A stretch of DNA of 64,000 nucleotides from Nymphaea colorata (GCF_008831285.2 NC_045139.1:4686704-4750703); one strand, 5' to 3'. Positions 25,179 through 38,070 are shown, counted from the first letter of the stretch. Notes: generated by a model from the letters alone, not told the origin. Numbers and translations: made by a program.

Positions 25179-26741
25179 CTGAGCTTCAACCAAATGAATC
25201 AGGTTTGCCCGCTTCATTTATTGTTATCTCAAATGTTTTAGAAGCACTCCATGCCCATACTTGTACCAGCATCCATGGGGGCAGCTATATCCATACCCAT
25301 GTGCGATAAAAGTGAATGAATCAACAGTGAAGGATGATAATAATAATAGCCAGGAAATCCGCTTCCCCTTCGTTAAAACTCACTTTAGCCATTTCTGTTT
25401 GCCTCCTGCTTCATACTCTGCTTTCCTGAACTATTGCCTATAACAGTGCTACGTATATATTTTTTAATTTGCTCACTTACGTGGCATCCTCATTAAATCC
25501 AGATCAACATAAAAAGTAGGGATGTCAGTGGTTCATCAGATTTGTCTATTCACCCATGCAAAACTAGCACTACAACAAAAATAAGAAACTACAATGCAGT
25601 ATCTATGCGGAAGATCACAAGCTGCGACTCGAAAAAAGCTTCGCCAAAGGTGTCATTGAAAATTGCAAGGCTGCTTAACCGGCGATAGCAACGACGATTT
25701 TTCATTGCGTTGCTGACAATAGCCATGCTTTTGCTTCACATTGGAGTTTCACAAGTTTCAACAAGAAAGCATCGATTAAGTATGTTCCCATATACATAGG
25801 ATCATGTATATCCCATAATACGTAGGTAAGGGATAACAACAAAATGATCCCATATACATAGGATCATGTTTAGAAATATTTTAAACAAACGATCAATATT
25901 AATATGTTTATGGTTTGTTGGTTTGTAATTTAGTATGATGTTTTAATTGAAAGTTATTCTTATAACAACATGTGCATTATAGTTGACATCTGCAAGGTTT
26001 ATAGGCTATGTTCTTTACATGCTTATAGGCTATTGGTTCTCTGTTCATGCTTCCAAGGTCAACTAAACGGAAACTGGTTTCCTATGATGTAGCCTTGAAG
26101 TTAGGAAAGGAGACTTTGACACAAATAACAGTAGCAGATTCATAATTAATTGCAAGAAGACGAATAACAACGACAATAACAGTAGCAGATTCATTGTCAA
26201 TTGCAAGAAGACGAATACCAACGACAATAACAGTACCAGATTGATAATTATTGCAAGAAGACAAAGAACAATAACAGTAGCAGATTCACAATTAATTGTA
26301 ACAAGGCAAATAACAATGACAGTAGCAACATAGAGTAGGACTAGTGAAAATGGCTATACACAGTGATTTGTTAGAAATGCATGAAAATGGCGTCTGTTTT
26401 TGTAGATTACAAAAAAAAAAATGCACCGCCTGTGTTGGCTGTATCGTTTCCTAAATCAACAATTTAAAAATGATATTTAATTTTTAAACGAAAAAAAAAA
26501 TCATTACCGCTATTTTTTTAAAGAAGAAGCTATGACAGGCTTAGTTCTGGACAACTTCTGTTTATTTGGGAGAAGAAAAAAAGCACAAGTTTTTCCTTTT
26601 TAAAAAAAAAGAAATTTAGATGAAGATTGCAGATTGAATTGCGTGCACACGTTGTTACATAAGCATGAGGACAACAAGGACAATACCTTTAAGGAATGAT
26701 GAACCCGAAGACGTAAACGAAGGATCGAAACGAATATACTG

Positions 26742-27305
26742 CTGAATGATTTCCTTGTTGAAGTTTTGCTTAGAAACATTAATGACTCATATCATTTGAG
26801 ACCCATGTTCAAAGATCCATCGATGGTGGCCCTAAGGTAGGCAAAGACATGTTAAAAAAAATAAAAAAATTACATGTAAATTTTAAAAAATTTTGCTTGT
26901 TTTATATAAAAAATTTAAAAAATAATATTTTAATTAATGTCAAAATTTAGAAATTTTTCTGGTTCTGCCCGCGCATGGATCATGTTTTCAAAAACTCATG
27001 ATCCTTGTGTTGGATCTGCAGTAGAAAACAGTTGGATCTGCTGCAGTAGAAAACAAGAAAGACATTGTTCTTTTGTTGACTTACAATTTCGGCATAAAAA
27101 ACACATTTGTAAGGCTAGTTTTGAAAAAAAATGATTCATAGAAATTAGTTTCAAATTTCAAAGTAAAATCATACGTTTTGAAAAGTGATAAAGATTCATT
27201 CCACAGCCACACATGTCGTTTTCTGGTTTTAAACAGTAAGTTTTGCATGTTGTTTTCTATAAGAAAAAATGGAAAAATCTTGGCAAACTTTAAAAGAATC
27301 TCTCG
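26742..27305. other. segment homologous, in inverted orientation, to 11936-12360
   Basis: Read on the + strand this segment matches the reverse complement of 11936-12360. Shared blocks include AATGATTTCCTTGTTGAAGT, ATATCATTTGAGACCC, AAATGATTCATAGAAA, TTTCAAATTTCAAAGTAAAA and GGCAAACTTTAAAAGAAT. It interrupts the otherwise collinear B/C promoter homology: copy 1 has only about 30 bases between the ACTGCTG and CAG(T/C)TTTTC anchors. A further insert of about 145 bases (about 26827-26970) sits inside it. This places it immediately 5' of the gene C start, where it may affect transcription. Confidence 0.85.
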
Positions 27306-27424
27306 CAGCTTTTCGAGCCACTGTAATAAATAATATGATTTCCAAAGCGTCACCCTTCTTTCCAACTTCAGCCACCACAACCATTTTCTTCTCTGATCTA
27401 TCTCTCTCTCTCTCTTTTCTGGAG

Positions 27425-27733
27425 ATGGCAGAAGAGGAGGTCTATTCTCCTCTTCTTTCTCCTTCTCCTCATTCCCTGCATCACGAAGAACAGAGAGAGG
27501 TGCAGCAGGGATGCCAGACAAGAGGGGAGGCGGCGCTGCAGGAGGCGAAGCGGCTGCTACGGTTGGCAGGGCCGCTCATAGCGGCGAACCTCCTGCAGAG
27601 ATGCATCCAGATGACCTCCGTCATGTTCGTCGGCCATCTCGGCCAGCTTGCGCTCTCCGGCGCCTCCATGGCCACCTCCTTCATCACCGTCACCGGCTTC
27701 AGCGTTGTCGTATGTCACACACACACACACACA

Positions 27734-27767
<34 letters not shown>

Positions 27768-30278
27768 TGCATGAAAGTGATCACAGACACAGAAGTAACG
27801 CTGCTTCGCAACGATACTCAAGTTAGGCCAATTATTCTGAATAAATACATAAAACTGTGAACCTTTTGTATACTATCTTTCGCAGTTCAACCTATTTTTT
27901 AACTTGTATAGAAGGAGTATTTGACTGTATTTCTGTTACTGCGTTCATTCTATTCAACCCGACACGAAGAACAACTTCAAAAGATGGCCTTTTATTTAAT
28001 CAAGGAGGTCCTTAGCTGAGGTATGTTCCTGTGTTCGGCTAAAAGTTTGGTCCCTTAGCTGAAAATTTCTTGCAGATACTCACCAAGGGCACCAGAGAGT
28101 TGGCTCATAAACTTTTTTGAATATGTGACCTTGTTTTCCGTGATTTCTAGTTGGAAACCATTTGGGTTGATCTCGTTAGTCCTGAGCCCATAAAGAATAT
28201 ATATTTAACAATTAAACTTATGGTCGGTATATATATATACATATATATAACTGAAGAAGATATAGCAAAATAAAAATGCAAAATAAAAGTTTAAGGCGTG
28301 GCGTCCTTTCAGGTGTGCCTAAATGCCTTTTGTATTTACCATCTTCTTTAGCTACCAAACATTCAGTAGTAGTTGGATGACACTAATTAAACCATGTCAG
28401 ATACCAGGTTTAGCTTAGGAACAAGTTGTATCAACATGCTGTGCTCCCAAAATCAGTTTTCTGACATGGTTGGTGTCATCCAGATAATCCCTATTAGAGC
28501 TTAGTAATATAATACACAAATCTATTGAGTTCTAATTCTCATAAAGAAACCAATATCATTAACAGTGGTTTTTTAAAAAAAAATTGATGAAAATGATCTG
28601 TTGGTTTAAGACATTCAAGTTAAAAGGAGGTTCAGAGCTCAATACCTGGAATTGCACATCTTTTGCGATGAGCCCAGAGCAGTGGGGAGACTTCTAGGCC
28701 CCGCTTGAATCCGTGGTATTCAGCTGTAGAGGTGAAACTTTAATTCAAGTTGTGTAGAAAGTTCAGTATGAAACAAATGTGGAACAAATGTGTTTGTACC
28801 TTTTAAGATGTTTTGAAACTTTAGTACTGGGAATTTTCACCTGTTTTAAGTCGGGTAAAATTTTTTGACGGTTGCTTTTCAACCCTGTTTATACATCAAG
28901 ATGTGCATCAAGAAAACTTTAATCTACAAACAACCATGGAACTAAAAGACCTGGAAGGAAAGTTCCAGGTCTCACACAAGATGGTGTATATGACACATGG
29001 AACATTTGCTCCACCTGAACGCCACCCCATATTAAATGCTCAAAATTCTAGTTCCCAGGTATTTAATACCATGCATCCAAATGTCACCCAAGGGAATACC
29101 AGAACAGGGAAAAGTTAATAGTGATTTTCCGTGTTATGAAAGAATATCGTAGGCTCTAAAATCAGCATAACTAGATGCTCTGTTTAAGGACCAACTTCAA
29201 GTTGGCGGAGTTTTGACATGAATTTTCCTACATACCTATATCTAAGAAGAGCCAACGAAACCATATTATCTGATCTTGTGATGAGTTCTTATTTTCCTTC
29301 CACAGTAAAAGAAACAAGAGAAGTCTCATGAGGATGTGATACATAATGCATGCTTTAACAAATACTGCTTTAATTGCATCCGTCATTTAACTTTTTCTTT
29401 TTTCTTTTATTTTTTTTTGGGTTGCACCAGTTGGGGCTGGCCACTGCATTGGAAACTCTGTGCGGGCAAGCTTATGGAGCAAAACAGTACCATATGCTTG
29501 GTGTATACATGCAGAGATTAGTGGTTATTCTTTCCACTGTCAGCATTCCCCTTGCATTTCTCTGGATGTATACAGAGAAGATCCTGTTGGCATTTGGTCA
29601 GGACGCAGACATATCAAGGGAGGCAGGAACCTATGCTAGATGGATGATCCCAACTCTCTTCTCTTATGGAATACTGCAGAGTGAAGTCAGGTTCCTGCAA
29701 ACCCAGAACATTGTCTTGCCAATGATGCTGAGCACAGGATTGTGTGCACTTCTGCATTTTTTAGTCTGCTGGGCTCTTGTCTTCAAGTCCGGGCTCGGTT
29801 ACAGTGGCGCTGCTCTTGCAAATTCAATTTCTTATTGGATCAACGTGCTGCTTCTGGCTCTGTATATCAAATTTTCTGCTGCCTGCAACAAGTCATGGAC
29901 TGGTTTCTCGAGGCGTGCTGTGATGGATGTCACCAACTTCATAAAGCTGGCAGCACCTTCAGTTGTTATGTCATGGTAAATTGTGTATGTCAGTACATGC
30001 AATTTGCCGAACAGTAATGTTCTCTTGCGCTTCATGAATTTGTGGTGCTACTAGACAATGCTGTAGTCTTTACTATGTATAGAAAACATTATCTTTAATT
30101 AATAAAGCCCTTGACAAGTTTAGAGCAATGTCACATAGGTATGGATACGGGTGCCGGTATGGGTGCTGGTACATATACTGGTTCCGACTATTTTCAAAAA
30201 GCTTGGATACGGGGTATGACTTTCTGTGTTTGTTGGAGTATGTTATATATAATATATAATATAAATGTATATAATATA

Positions 30279-30371
<93 letters not shown>

Positions 30372-33281
30372 AATACAAACGAAATAACACATTCATGATT
30401 CAAAATTTATGGTTTCTAAAGAAAAAACTATTGAACAAAATATTAAAATGCAGTTTTGTATACGTTTCCTCAGAGTAAATGGTGTAAAGAACAAAACTAA
30501 AATCCTAAATTTTTGAATAGGAAATGATTCGATTGAGTCCTAAGTCAGACGGATATGGTTCTGGGTACGCTGAACATATCTAGTACTGTTTGACTACTAC
30601 CCAAGAAGTACTAGGGACTATGCTAGTACCAATACCGGTGTCATACCTAACTGGTACTAGTACGCTGCCTTTACAGCAGTATCCATGTGACAAAGGTTTA
30701 GAGTAGTTCTAATTCTTGTCTATTGAACTTGATTCTCTATTTTAACTTTTGATCTCTTTTGGTTGAATATGAAGATTTCTTACTGAGTCTTGATTCTTAA
30801 CAAAGAAATAAGCTCTTAAAGGCACTTTCAAAGGCTTGACTTATGACACCATTGATTGGTTTTAATTTGATTTAATATGACTGTCAAATTTACCATATGC
30901 TTCTCAGCTCTTACTCTGACGACATGACCAGCTATCCAGTCTTCTTGCAGATTTAAGCGTCGCTATGAAATCTGAAGATGCTTTGTCACATGCTTTAGAT
31001 CCATTTAGGTCACTAGAAAAGATCATTGCCATTTATGCCGCTGTAGTAAGAACAATATAACAATTCTTAAATCATCACCGTCATGTAGACCTTAGGTGCA
31101 CCAATATGATAAATTTTTATCCTAACATGGCGGTTTAATTTGGTGACATTTCTTGAGTATATCATGTCCTTCATACTGCTCTTCATATTTTAATGTTCAT
31201 CTCTATATTCCCTGCATATTTCATAAAAAAGTGTTGAATGAGACACGTTCGTGTTCATTATTGAAGACTGAGTGACTGAGTTGATGCATCTGATAGGACA
31301 TTGTCTTGAATGAGCACAGAGTGTGTTTCCCTGCAAATGAAAAAATAACTTGTGGTATCATGCTAACTGATTTATCCTTCTCATGTGCATCAACAGCTTC
31401 GAGTGGTGGTCATTTGAGTTATTGACACTCTTGGCTGGACTTCTCCCCAACCCGAAGGTGGAAACTTCAGTGTTAGCGATAATGTAACTTTTCTTTCATT
31501 ATAATAGTTAATTCACTTAATTATCATAATTAATTCAGTTAATAAGCACTATCTTACTATGTAAGTGCAAAGGGAATAAGACAGTCAAAGGCACTGATAA
31601 TTTTAAAACTTGTAGTATTTAGCAATTATCAATATTCCAGACTGCCAATTGGCAAAATATTTTTGATATTCTCAAATATAGTTAAGTATGAGATTTTCAG
31701 GAAAAAAGTCACCATTTCTATATGTTTAGGACCGTCAGGCATATCATCTTCATTTTCTACTTTCCATATCTTATGTACTTCTACTAGGCCAAAACCTATT
31801 TTTAGTTTTTTCTACGCTTTTCTTCAACGTTTTATGTCTTCTCAAAGTTGCTGATAACAAATATGGACTTTATTTTGACAAAAAACTTAAGCACATAAGC
31901 ACTCCATTATGTTTTCCATTATGAGTACTGTCGCTGATACTTGTGCCGTCTCTCCAGCCTTAATACAAGCACAACTGCATTTAATGTTCCCCTCGGCCTT
32001 GCAAGTGCAGTAAGGTTAGTCCAATTAGACACCAATTCTATTCAGATTGTTGGGTGTAAGTACTGGTGTGCCTCCACTTCCTATATTTCTTTCTGAAACG
32101 CCTTCATCAATTCCAGCACCAGAGTTGCAAATGAGCTTGGAGCTGGAAGGCCTCAAGCTGCACGGATGGCAGTTCGCATTGTTCTTTTACTGGTCATCAT
32201 AGAGGCTACGGTTGTCTCCATGACCATAATTTTCATACGAGGCGTATGGGGCTATGCGTTCAGCAATGATAAAGAAGTTGCAGAACATGTAGCAGATATC
32301 ATGCCGCTTCTTGCACTGACAGACTTTGCGGATGCAATTGGATGTGTGCTTTCAGGTTGTTGCATCAACTTCTTGATTACATTTTCACAGAGGTGGCACA
32401 AATTGTAACTGGTAGATGCATTGAGAAGCATAATGTTTTCCTCAATGCATCTAAAATTCCTCTCTGTTAAGTAATCTTATTTCTCTGCTGCACTACTGAA
32501 TTAATTCTCATGTAGCCTTGAATCCCAAAATGGGTTTTCTACTGTGGTTCTCAAGGTAATATTTTATTTCAGTTGTTCTGCTGAGGAGAATATTAAATAA
32601 TCAGACACCTTTTCACTTCAGGTGTGGCAAGAGGATGTGGTTGGCAGAAGTATGGTGCTGTAATCAATATTGGAGCTTATTACATCGTGGGTGTTCCTTT
32701 AGCTGTTGTTCTGGCCTTTGTCTTACATTCTGGTGGGAAGGTACGCCGCTATCTCAATGCTCATCTGCAAAAATTGCATAGATCTCTATATTACCTGTGA
32801 TAACTCTTATCTGAACAGAAGGGTATCTGATGCTATTCATCTATAATAGGGGCTCTGGTTTGGGCTTACAAGTGCAATCATTGTACAGATGGGATCACTC
32901 TTAGCCCTGACAGTTTTCACCAATTGGGAAGCAGAAGTAATTCCCTTCTCTAACCTATAAACTATACAGAAACATACATACCTTCGATTCAATTCTAGTA
33001 GTTCTGTAAGATTTTCTTTTCAAGCATAGATATTGTTTTCGTTATTTGGTAGTGTGTAGGAAACCTTGATCATATGATGTCATAATAACTTTTTTTATTT
33101 GAAAGATTTGGTTCATTGCGCAAAAGTATTACCCACCTGAAGTCTTGCCAAGCTTGTTTCTGTTTGGGATTCTACGAGAATTTCTTTGCTGATTTTTTTC
33201 CTCATTTTTCTCAACTTCCAGGCAGAGAAGGCGAGGAATCAGGTCTACATTTCAACCTTGAGGACTGATGGGGCTATGTAA
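27425..33281 (+). CDS. MATE/DETOXIFICATION efflux transporter, gene C (492 aa, 8 exons)
   Basis: Exons: 27425-27709, 29431-29975, 31397-31483, 31958-32014, 32117-32355, 32622-32740, 32850-32936, 33222-33281. All are GT-AG with the same phases as gene B; exon 1 is one codon shorter. The total is 1479 nt including TAA and the frame is open throughout. It is the tandem paralogue of gene B. In exon 2, 18 of 545 bases differ by hand count, giving 11 amino-acid replacements against 4 silent codons. A Trp before the first helix in genes A and B (LLWLAGPL / QLWLAGPL) is Arg here (LLRLAGPL). Intron 1 begins with a (CA)n(TC)n tract at 27716-27763. Intron 2 carries a 570-base element with a long (TA)n core. 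The same transporter role is expected; drift or new specificity is possible. Confidence 0.94.
30126..30695. mobile_element. 570-base GTCACA-ended element in intron 2 of gene C
   Basis: Flanked by GTTTAGAG at 30118-30125 and again at 30696-30703. Gene B has the uninterrupted site GGTTTAGAGTAG near 21398. Ends: CAATGTCACATAGG and, in reverse complement, CTTTGTCACATGG. The interior has GGTATGGATACGGG / GGTACTAGTACG-type motifs and a (TA)n tract (about 30283-30369). The duplication is 8 bp perfect or 9 bp with one mismatch. Confidence 0.8.
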
Positions 33282-35167
33282 AAGCAATTCAACATGCATA
33301 TCTACTTGTCGACAGCAACATCAAAAAGTGCATATCGAAGGCGTTTTACTATTTCTCTTCATCAAGAGGACTGGCATGTAACTCTGCCATCCTGGCTGCT
33401 GCAAACTTTTTCACCTCTTCATTTCCAAGAAGTATTTCTCCCCCTTTGAGATGAATGGACCCAACAAGTGCCCATTTCAATTTTTTTTTTTTTTGGCTTG
33501 GTGCTCTATAAACATGTAGCTGTAGGAATTTTTTCCTAGTGTAAGTGAAAGAGTTCTTTCGTTTGGAGCATATCTGAAGTTTGCACTGCAACTTGGTATG
33601 TTTTTTCTCTGGCGTAAATCTATCCATACAAAAGGCTCATGATTGATCTTGTTACTCTATGATATCATGTGTTCAGGCCAACTCAAGCTGTCTAGCTTCT
33701 CTTAGAACTAACTACAAATAAATCAGAATAAAATCCTTTTTCTCTTGTATCCGCCTTTTGAATATATGCAGAAAAATAAGCGTGAGCCCGTCCCATATTC
33801 AACTAGACTAGGATCTACCAACTTGAACTGGCTGGTGAACCTGTCAGACCTAAAGGCAACTCAGGGCAAACCCACCTGGACCGACCATGGGACATTACAA
33901 TTTTTCTGAACAAAAGGCGGCTTTAGGCCCTACTTGATTCTTGCCAGGTTCAGGCTTTGCCCAAGTGTTAATGGGCTCAGGCTTGGGTCAATATGATTGA
34001 TTGGATAGCAACCAACTGATACTAAGGCAACAAAGACTGTCAGCCAGACACCAATTTGGTGTATCGGCCAAAGCTTTGTATGTCAGATGTGCATTCGTGA
34101 TTCCATTTCCGTAGGCTTGGATACAAAACCAGCGTCTGGGGAGCGTTTGCAGGCTTTACCCATACCCATGTGAGATAAAAGTGAATGAATCAGGTTTGCA
34201 TGTGGTAGACTAAGTTTCAACCAAATGAATCAGGTTTGCCCGCTTCACCGTCGATTCGTTCACTTTTATCACAAATTTTTTAAAAGCACTCCTTACCCAT
34301 ATCTGTACCAGCATCCATACGGGCACCTATATCCATACCCATGCGAGATAAAAATGAATGAATCGACAGTGAAGGATGATAATAATAATAGCCAGGAAAT
34401 CCACTTCCCCTTCGTTAAAACTCACTTTAGTGATTTCTGTTTGCCTTCTGCTTCATACTCCGCTTCCCAACACCTATAATGGTGCTACATATATATTTTT
34501 TAATTTGCTCACTTGTGTGGCACCCTCATTATATCCAGATCAACATAAAAAAGTAGGGATGTCAGTGGTTCATCAGATTTGTCTTTTCACCCATGCAAAA
34601 CTAGCACTACAACAAAAATAAGAAACTATGATGCAGTATTTGTGCGGAAGAACACAAGCTGCGACTCGAAGAAAGCTTCGCCAAAGGTGTCGGTGAAAGT
34701 TGCAAGGCTGCTTAGTCGGCAATAGCAGCAACGATTTTTCTTTGCGTTGATGATAATAGCGATGCTTTTGCTTCACATCGGATGAAGCTCGGAGTTGTTG
34801 TGGTGCACCTATTTCTTCTTTCCCATCTCATCTTTCATGCACTATCATCTTCCCATATACATAGGATTATGTATATGCGATATTACGTAGGTAAGGAATA
34901 ACAACAGAACCACCTAAATTCATGTTTAGCAATATTTTTAATCAAAATAGTCAATATTAATATGTTTATGGCTTGTAATTTAATATGATGTTTTAATTGA
35001 AAGTTATTGTTATAACATGAGGATTAAAGTACATCTCCAAGGTCTATAGGCTATGTTCTTTTCGGCCTTATAGGCTATTGGTGTTGTGTGTTCATGCTTT
35101 CATAAACAGAAACTGGAATCTACCATAGCCAATTTTCTTTGAGGTAGCCTTGAACCTAGAAAAGGAG

Positions 35168-37436
35168 TGCACTTGATTGCTTGGAGCACAATGATGAGTT
35201 GGATTGAAGATAATAGATGATTTGAGTAGAGTTTGCATTGGTCAAGAAATGCGCTCCTTATACTCAAAGATGAGGACCCGTGGGCACTCTTTATCGAGGG
35301 AAATACCTATCCTTTCATAGCTTGTGGATGACAAAGAACTCCAAAAAGGAGTTGGTTTTTCAAAGATGTGAGACAGGGGCAGAGGGAGGGGGGCCCGCGT
35401 AGGCCGTGGCCCCACCCTAATTAATTGAAAAAAAAAACATTAAAAAATTAAAATTTTTTAGTTGCATAATATATTTTTTAGATTGTAATTTAGTTTGAGC
35501 CTACTTGAGATAAGTTGTTGGATCATTTGGCCCGCCCTTAAAAAAAATTCTTGACGTGTGAGACAATACTGGTGACACATTCAAATCAGGGTAGTTGGTC
35601 TGTTGGGATTGGTTCCATTCAGTTTTGGATGGACAAATGGGGAGACTTCTCATTGTTACAAAAATATGCGCATTAGATAACTCCCAATTTGAATTATCCT
35701 GCTCCATTAAGCAGGTCATTGGCTCTGATTTGCAAATTCTTTATAGTATTGAAGACTTTCTTTGCTGAATGGGTATGGTAAGACCCAACTTACAACCCCA
35801 TCATGACACACTTCTCTAGCAACAATCCCAGGCAACCAGTATCAAAATTTGTGATGTTTGGTAAGTGTTGAGAAAGAAGAATGCTGAAGAGGCCTGGAGG
35901 GAATTGGCATGGCTCCGACAGCCCACCCTATGGCACAGTGGTTTGTTTAGTTGGGATGTATTGATCTAAGCCACAGAGTGGTGCGTCGACTGAGGTGCTA
36001 ATGCAGCCCAACGACAACCCACTCTTGTTTTTCTTTTTTCATTTTTTTCCTTTTCCTACCTTTTTCTCTTTTCTTTTCCTTCTTGTCTCTCTCCTCCCTT
36101 ATTTTATTTAATAAAACTTTGAATTTTGTATGAGATTAAGGTAACCATGATAAAAATTTTAAAATATAGACAAATAAATAAATAAATAAATTTTATATAT
36201 ATATATATATTTATATATATGCCTTCACCACTCCCGCATCCCACACACATGTGACTAAGCCTGGCATTGGGTTGGCCCGGCCTGGCCGATAAGGAGCCAA
36301 ACTCGTCTCGAGTCTGGTCCGACTATTAAAACGCGAGTTCGAGCCCGACCCAATTAAATTAAAAATATATATTTTAAATATAAAATAATATATAAATATA
36401 ATTAATTGTAATAAAATATAAGATATATATAAATATTAAAAATAAATTATCGGGTGCACTGAGGCCGGCCAGATAAATCGGTGCTCTTTTTTCGGGCCAG
36501 GCCAGGTCTCTGCCGACGGCCCGGGCCTGGTTCCCAGCCTTGCACAACGACAATAACAACAACAACGACAACTATAACAACACCAACAACAACAAACAAC
36601 GACTCTTGATAGGCAAGAAAAGAAATGGTTTTTCTCTAGATATGCCTTTTGTCTTAACAACGAGGAGACTAGCATGCTCTCATCTCATGCTCGCACTTTG
36701 TCTACAGTTTAGGAGTTTGTAGCTAGAAAGTTTAGTGTAAGGCTTTCTCCCCCTTGAACAGTGGTCATGGCTCTTAAGCACTGGTTCTTATGCAGTTTCA
36801 AATGGGGCTGGTTAAGTAGGCGTAGAGCTACAATGAGTGGCAGGCGTCCCCCACAGATTTGGCAAATTCTGTGTGGCAACATGCTTCGTAGAATTCAGAT
36901 TATGCAACAGAAGCCTGCACATTATACTTTGGTTTTGTTGATGCAAAAAATATAAAATCTGTCTTCCATCAGCTTTTGGTGTTTCCCTCTTGCGGTCTGC
37001 ATCTTTTTTCCCCATGTAGATTCTGTGTTTTGCTTGGATGCTGATTCTTTCATGTATATATTTGCTGTTGGAATAAAAGAGGGTTTTATCTCCTCCCTTC
37101 CCCCTTGCAGAATTGGAGTTATTCTTATGAAAATATTGATTTGTCTGACCAACATTTTCTTCATCAAATTGTTTTTGTACATTTGACTGGTGAAGGCTTT
37201 TATTCTTTCTATCTGTACACATGAACATCAAATCATGTGACTGTGTACAGAGAGAGAGAGAAAAAGAGAGCATCAATGAAGATGAGACCTGTACTGGCAC
37301 CATAAGAAGAAGATAAATGATAAACAATTCAGACCACCCCTCATGTTGTAAAAGGAACTTGGGCAGAATGAGACAAAATGTCTTCCTGAGTCTCATTAAT
37401 AATGCTGTACCCGATTATGCTTAGTTCCACAACTTC
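35168..37436. other. 2.27-kb segment present in duplication copy 2, absent from copy 1
   Basis: Copy 1 reads AGGAAAGGAGACTTTGACAC at 26102-26121. Copy 2 has the left half at 35158-35167 and the right half from 37437, with GAG at both junctions. The segment has no clear inverted ends or coding region. It includes a GGGGGGCCCGCG-type GC-rich patch (35389-35400), a hAT-like element (36256-36541) and an (AAC)n tract (36541-36600). It may be an insertion in C or a deletion in B through the GAG microhomology. Confidence 0.75.
36256..36541. mobile_element. putative hAT-like MITE (GC-rich ends)
   Basis: The left end TAAGCCTGGCATTGGGTTGG and the reverse complement of the right end, AAGGCTGGGAACCAGGCC, form imperfect inverted repeats. 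They continue as GGCCCGGCC or GGCCCGGGCC. The centre is AT-rich. No clear 8-bp duplication was found. Confidence 0.5.
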
Positions 37437-38070
37437 GAGACTTTGACACAGACAGCCCCATGAGGCTGCAGATGAAGCCGTTCATAATTAATTGCAAGAA
37501 GACGAATAACAATGGCAATAACAGTAGCAGATTCATAATTAATTGCAAGAAGACAAATAACAATAACAGTAGCAGATTCACAATTAATTGTAACAAGGAA
37601 AATAACAATGACAGTGGCAGCAGAGAGTAGGACTAGTGACAATGGCTACATACAGTGATTTATTAGAAATGCATGAAAATGGCGTCAGTTTTGTAGATTA
37701 CAAAATAAATAAATAAATAAATCACTGCCCGTATTGGCTGTATCGTTTCCTAAATCAACAATATAAAAATGATATTTAATTTTTAAACAAAACAAATCAT
37801 GACTGTTATTTTTTGTGGGTGTCAACCAGCTTCGGCTTAAGTGGGCTTGCCAGCTTCATTTAGTAGCCGGCAGAGAGTTTGAATGGTCCCGGCGTGAACC
37901 CCTCTTGTGCCAGTGAGGTAGAACCATATATTGTACTCGTTGGCATGCAGCAAGGGTTGCACATGAGACAGTACCAAAGCAGCTCTTGACCTTGGAGGTT
38001 AAAGAGAAAGATGGGGAAAAGGTCGTGGGGGAGCTTATGCTCTCACTCGGGCAGTGGGATGCTCCTCCTC

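Larger units (their letters stand above)
18480..26545. repeat. segmental tandem duplication, copy 1 (carries MATE gene B)
   Basis: This block and about 26690-37830 align collinearly in direct orientation: promoter, all exons, most intron sequence, 3' flank and a distal block with AGTAGCAGATTCA repeats near 26120-26480 (matching 37480-37790). High identity in introns as well as exons points to recent duplication. Limits are approximate, since they were found by eye. Confidence 0.9.
23982..27424. other. intergenic region between MATE genes B and C
   Basis: Contains the 3' flank of B, a GTCACA element (24875-25178), the end of duplication copy 1 (to about 26545) and the rearranged 5' region of gene C (26742-27305). 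At 25515-25570 AGTAGGGATGTCAGTGG is followed by GCACTACAACAAAAATAAG. Both also occur in copy 2 (34552-34620) and look like old element ends. No other gene is seen. Confidence 0.7.
26690..37830. repeat. segmental tandem duplication, copy 2 (carries MATE gene C)
   Basis: Direct-orientation copy of about 18480-26545. It is longer because of an extra segment of about 560 bases 5' of gene C, a 570-base element in intron 2 and about 2.27 kb at 35168-37436. Limits are approximate. Confidence 0.9.

Noticed and set aside
30194-30403. Open frames of repeated Tyr-Ile over (TA)n tracts (also near 15.3-15.7, 40.7-41.0 and 44.1-44.4 kb)
   Set aside because: They are direct translations of microsatellites.
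35380-35420. GGGGGGCCCGCG-type GC patch, similar in style to patches at 15.2, 26.97 and 38.93 kb
   Set aside because: Probably ends of an old dispersed element, but boundaries and a shared consensus could not be defined by eye.
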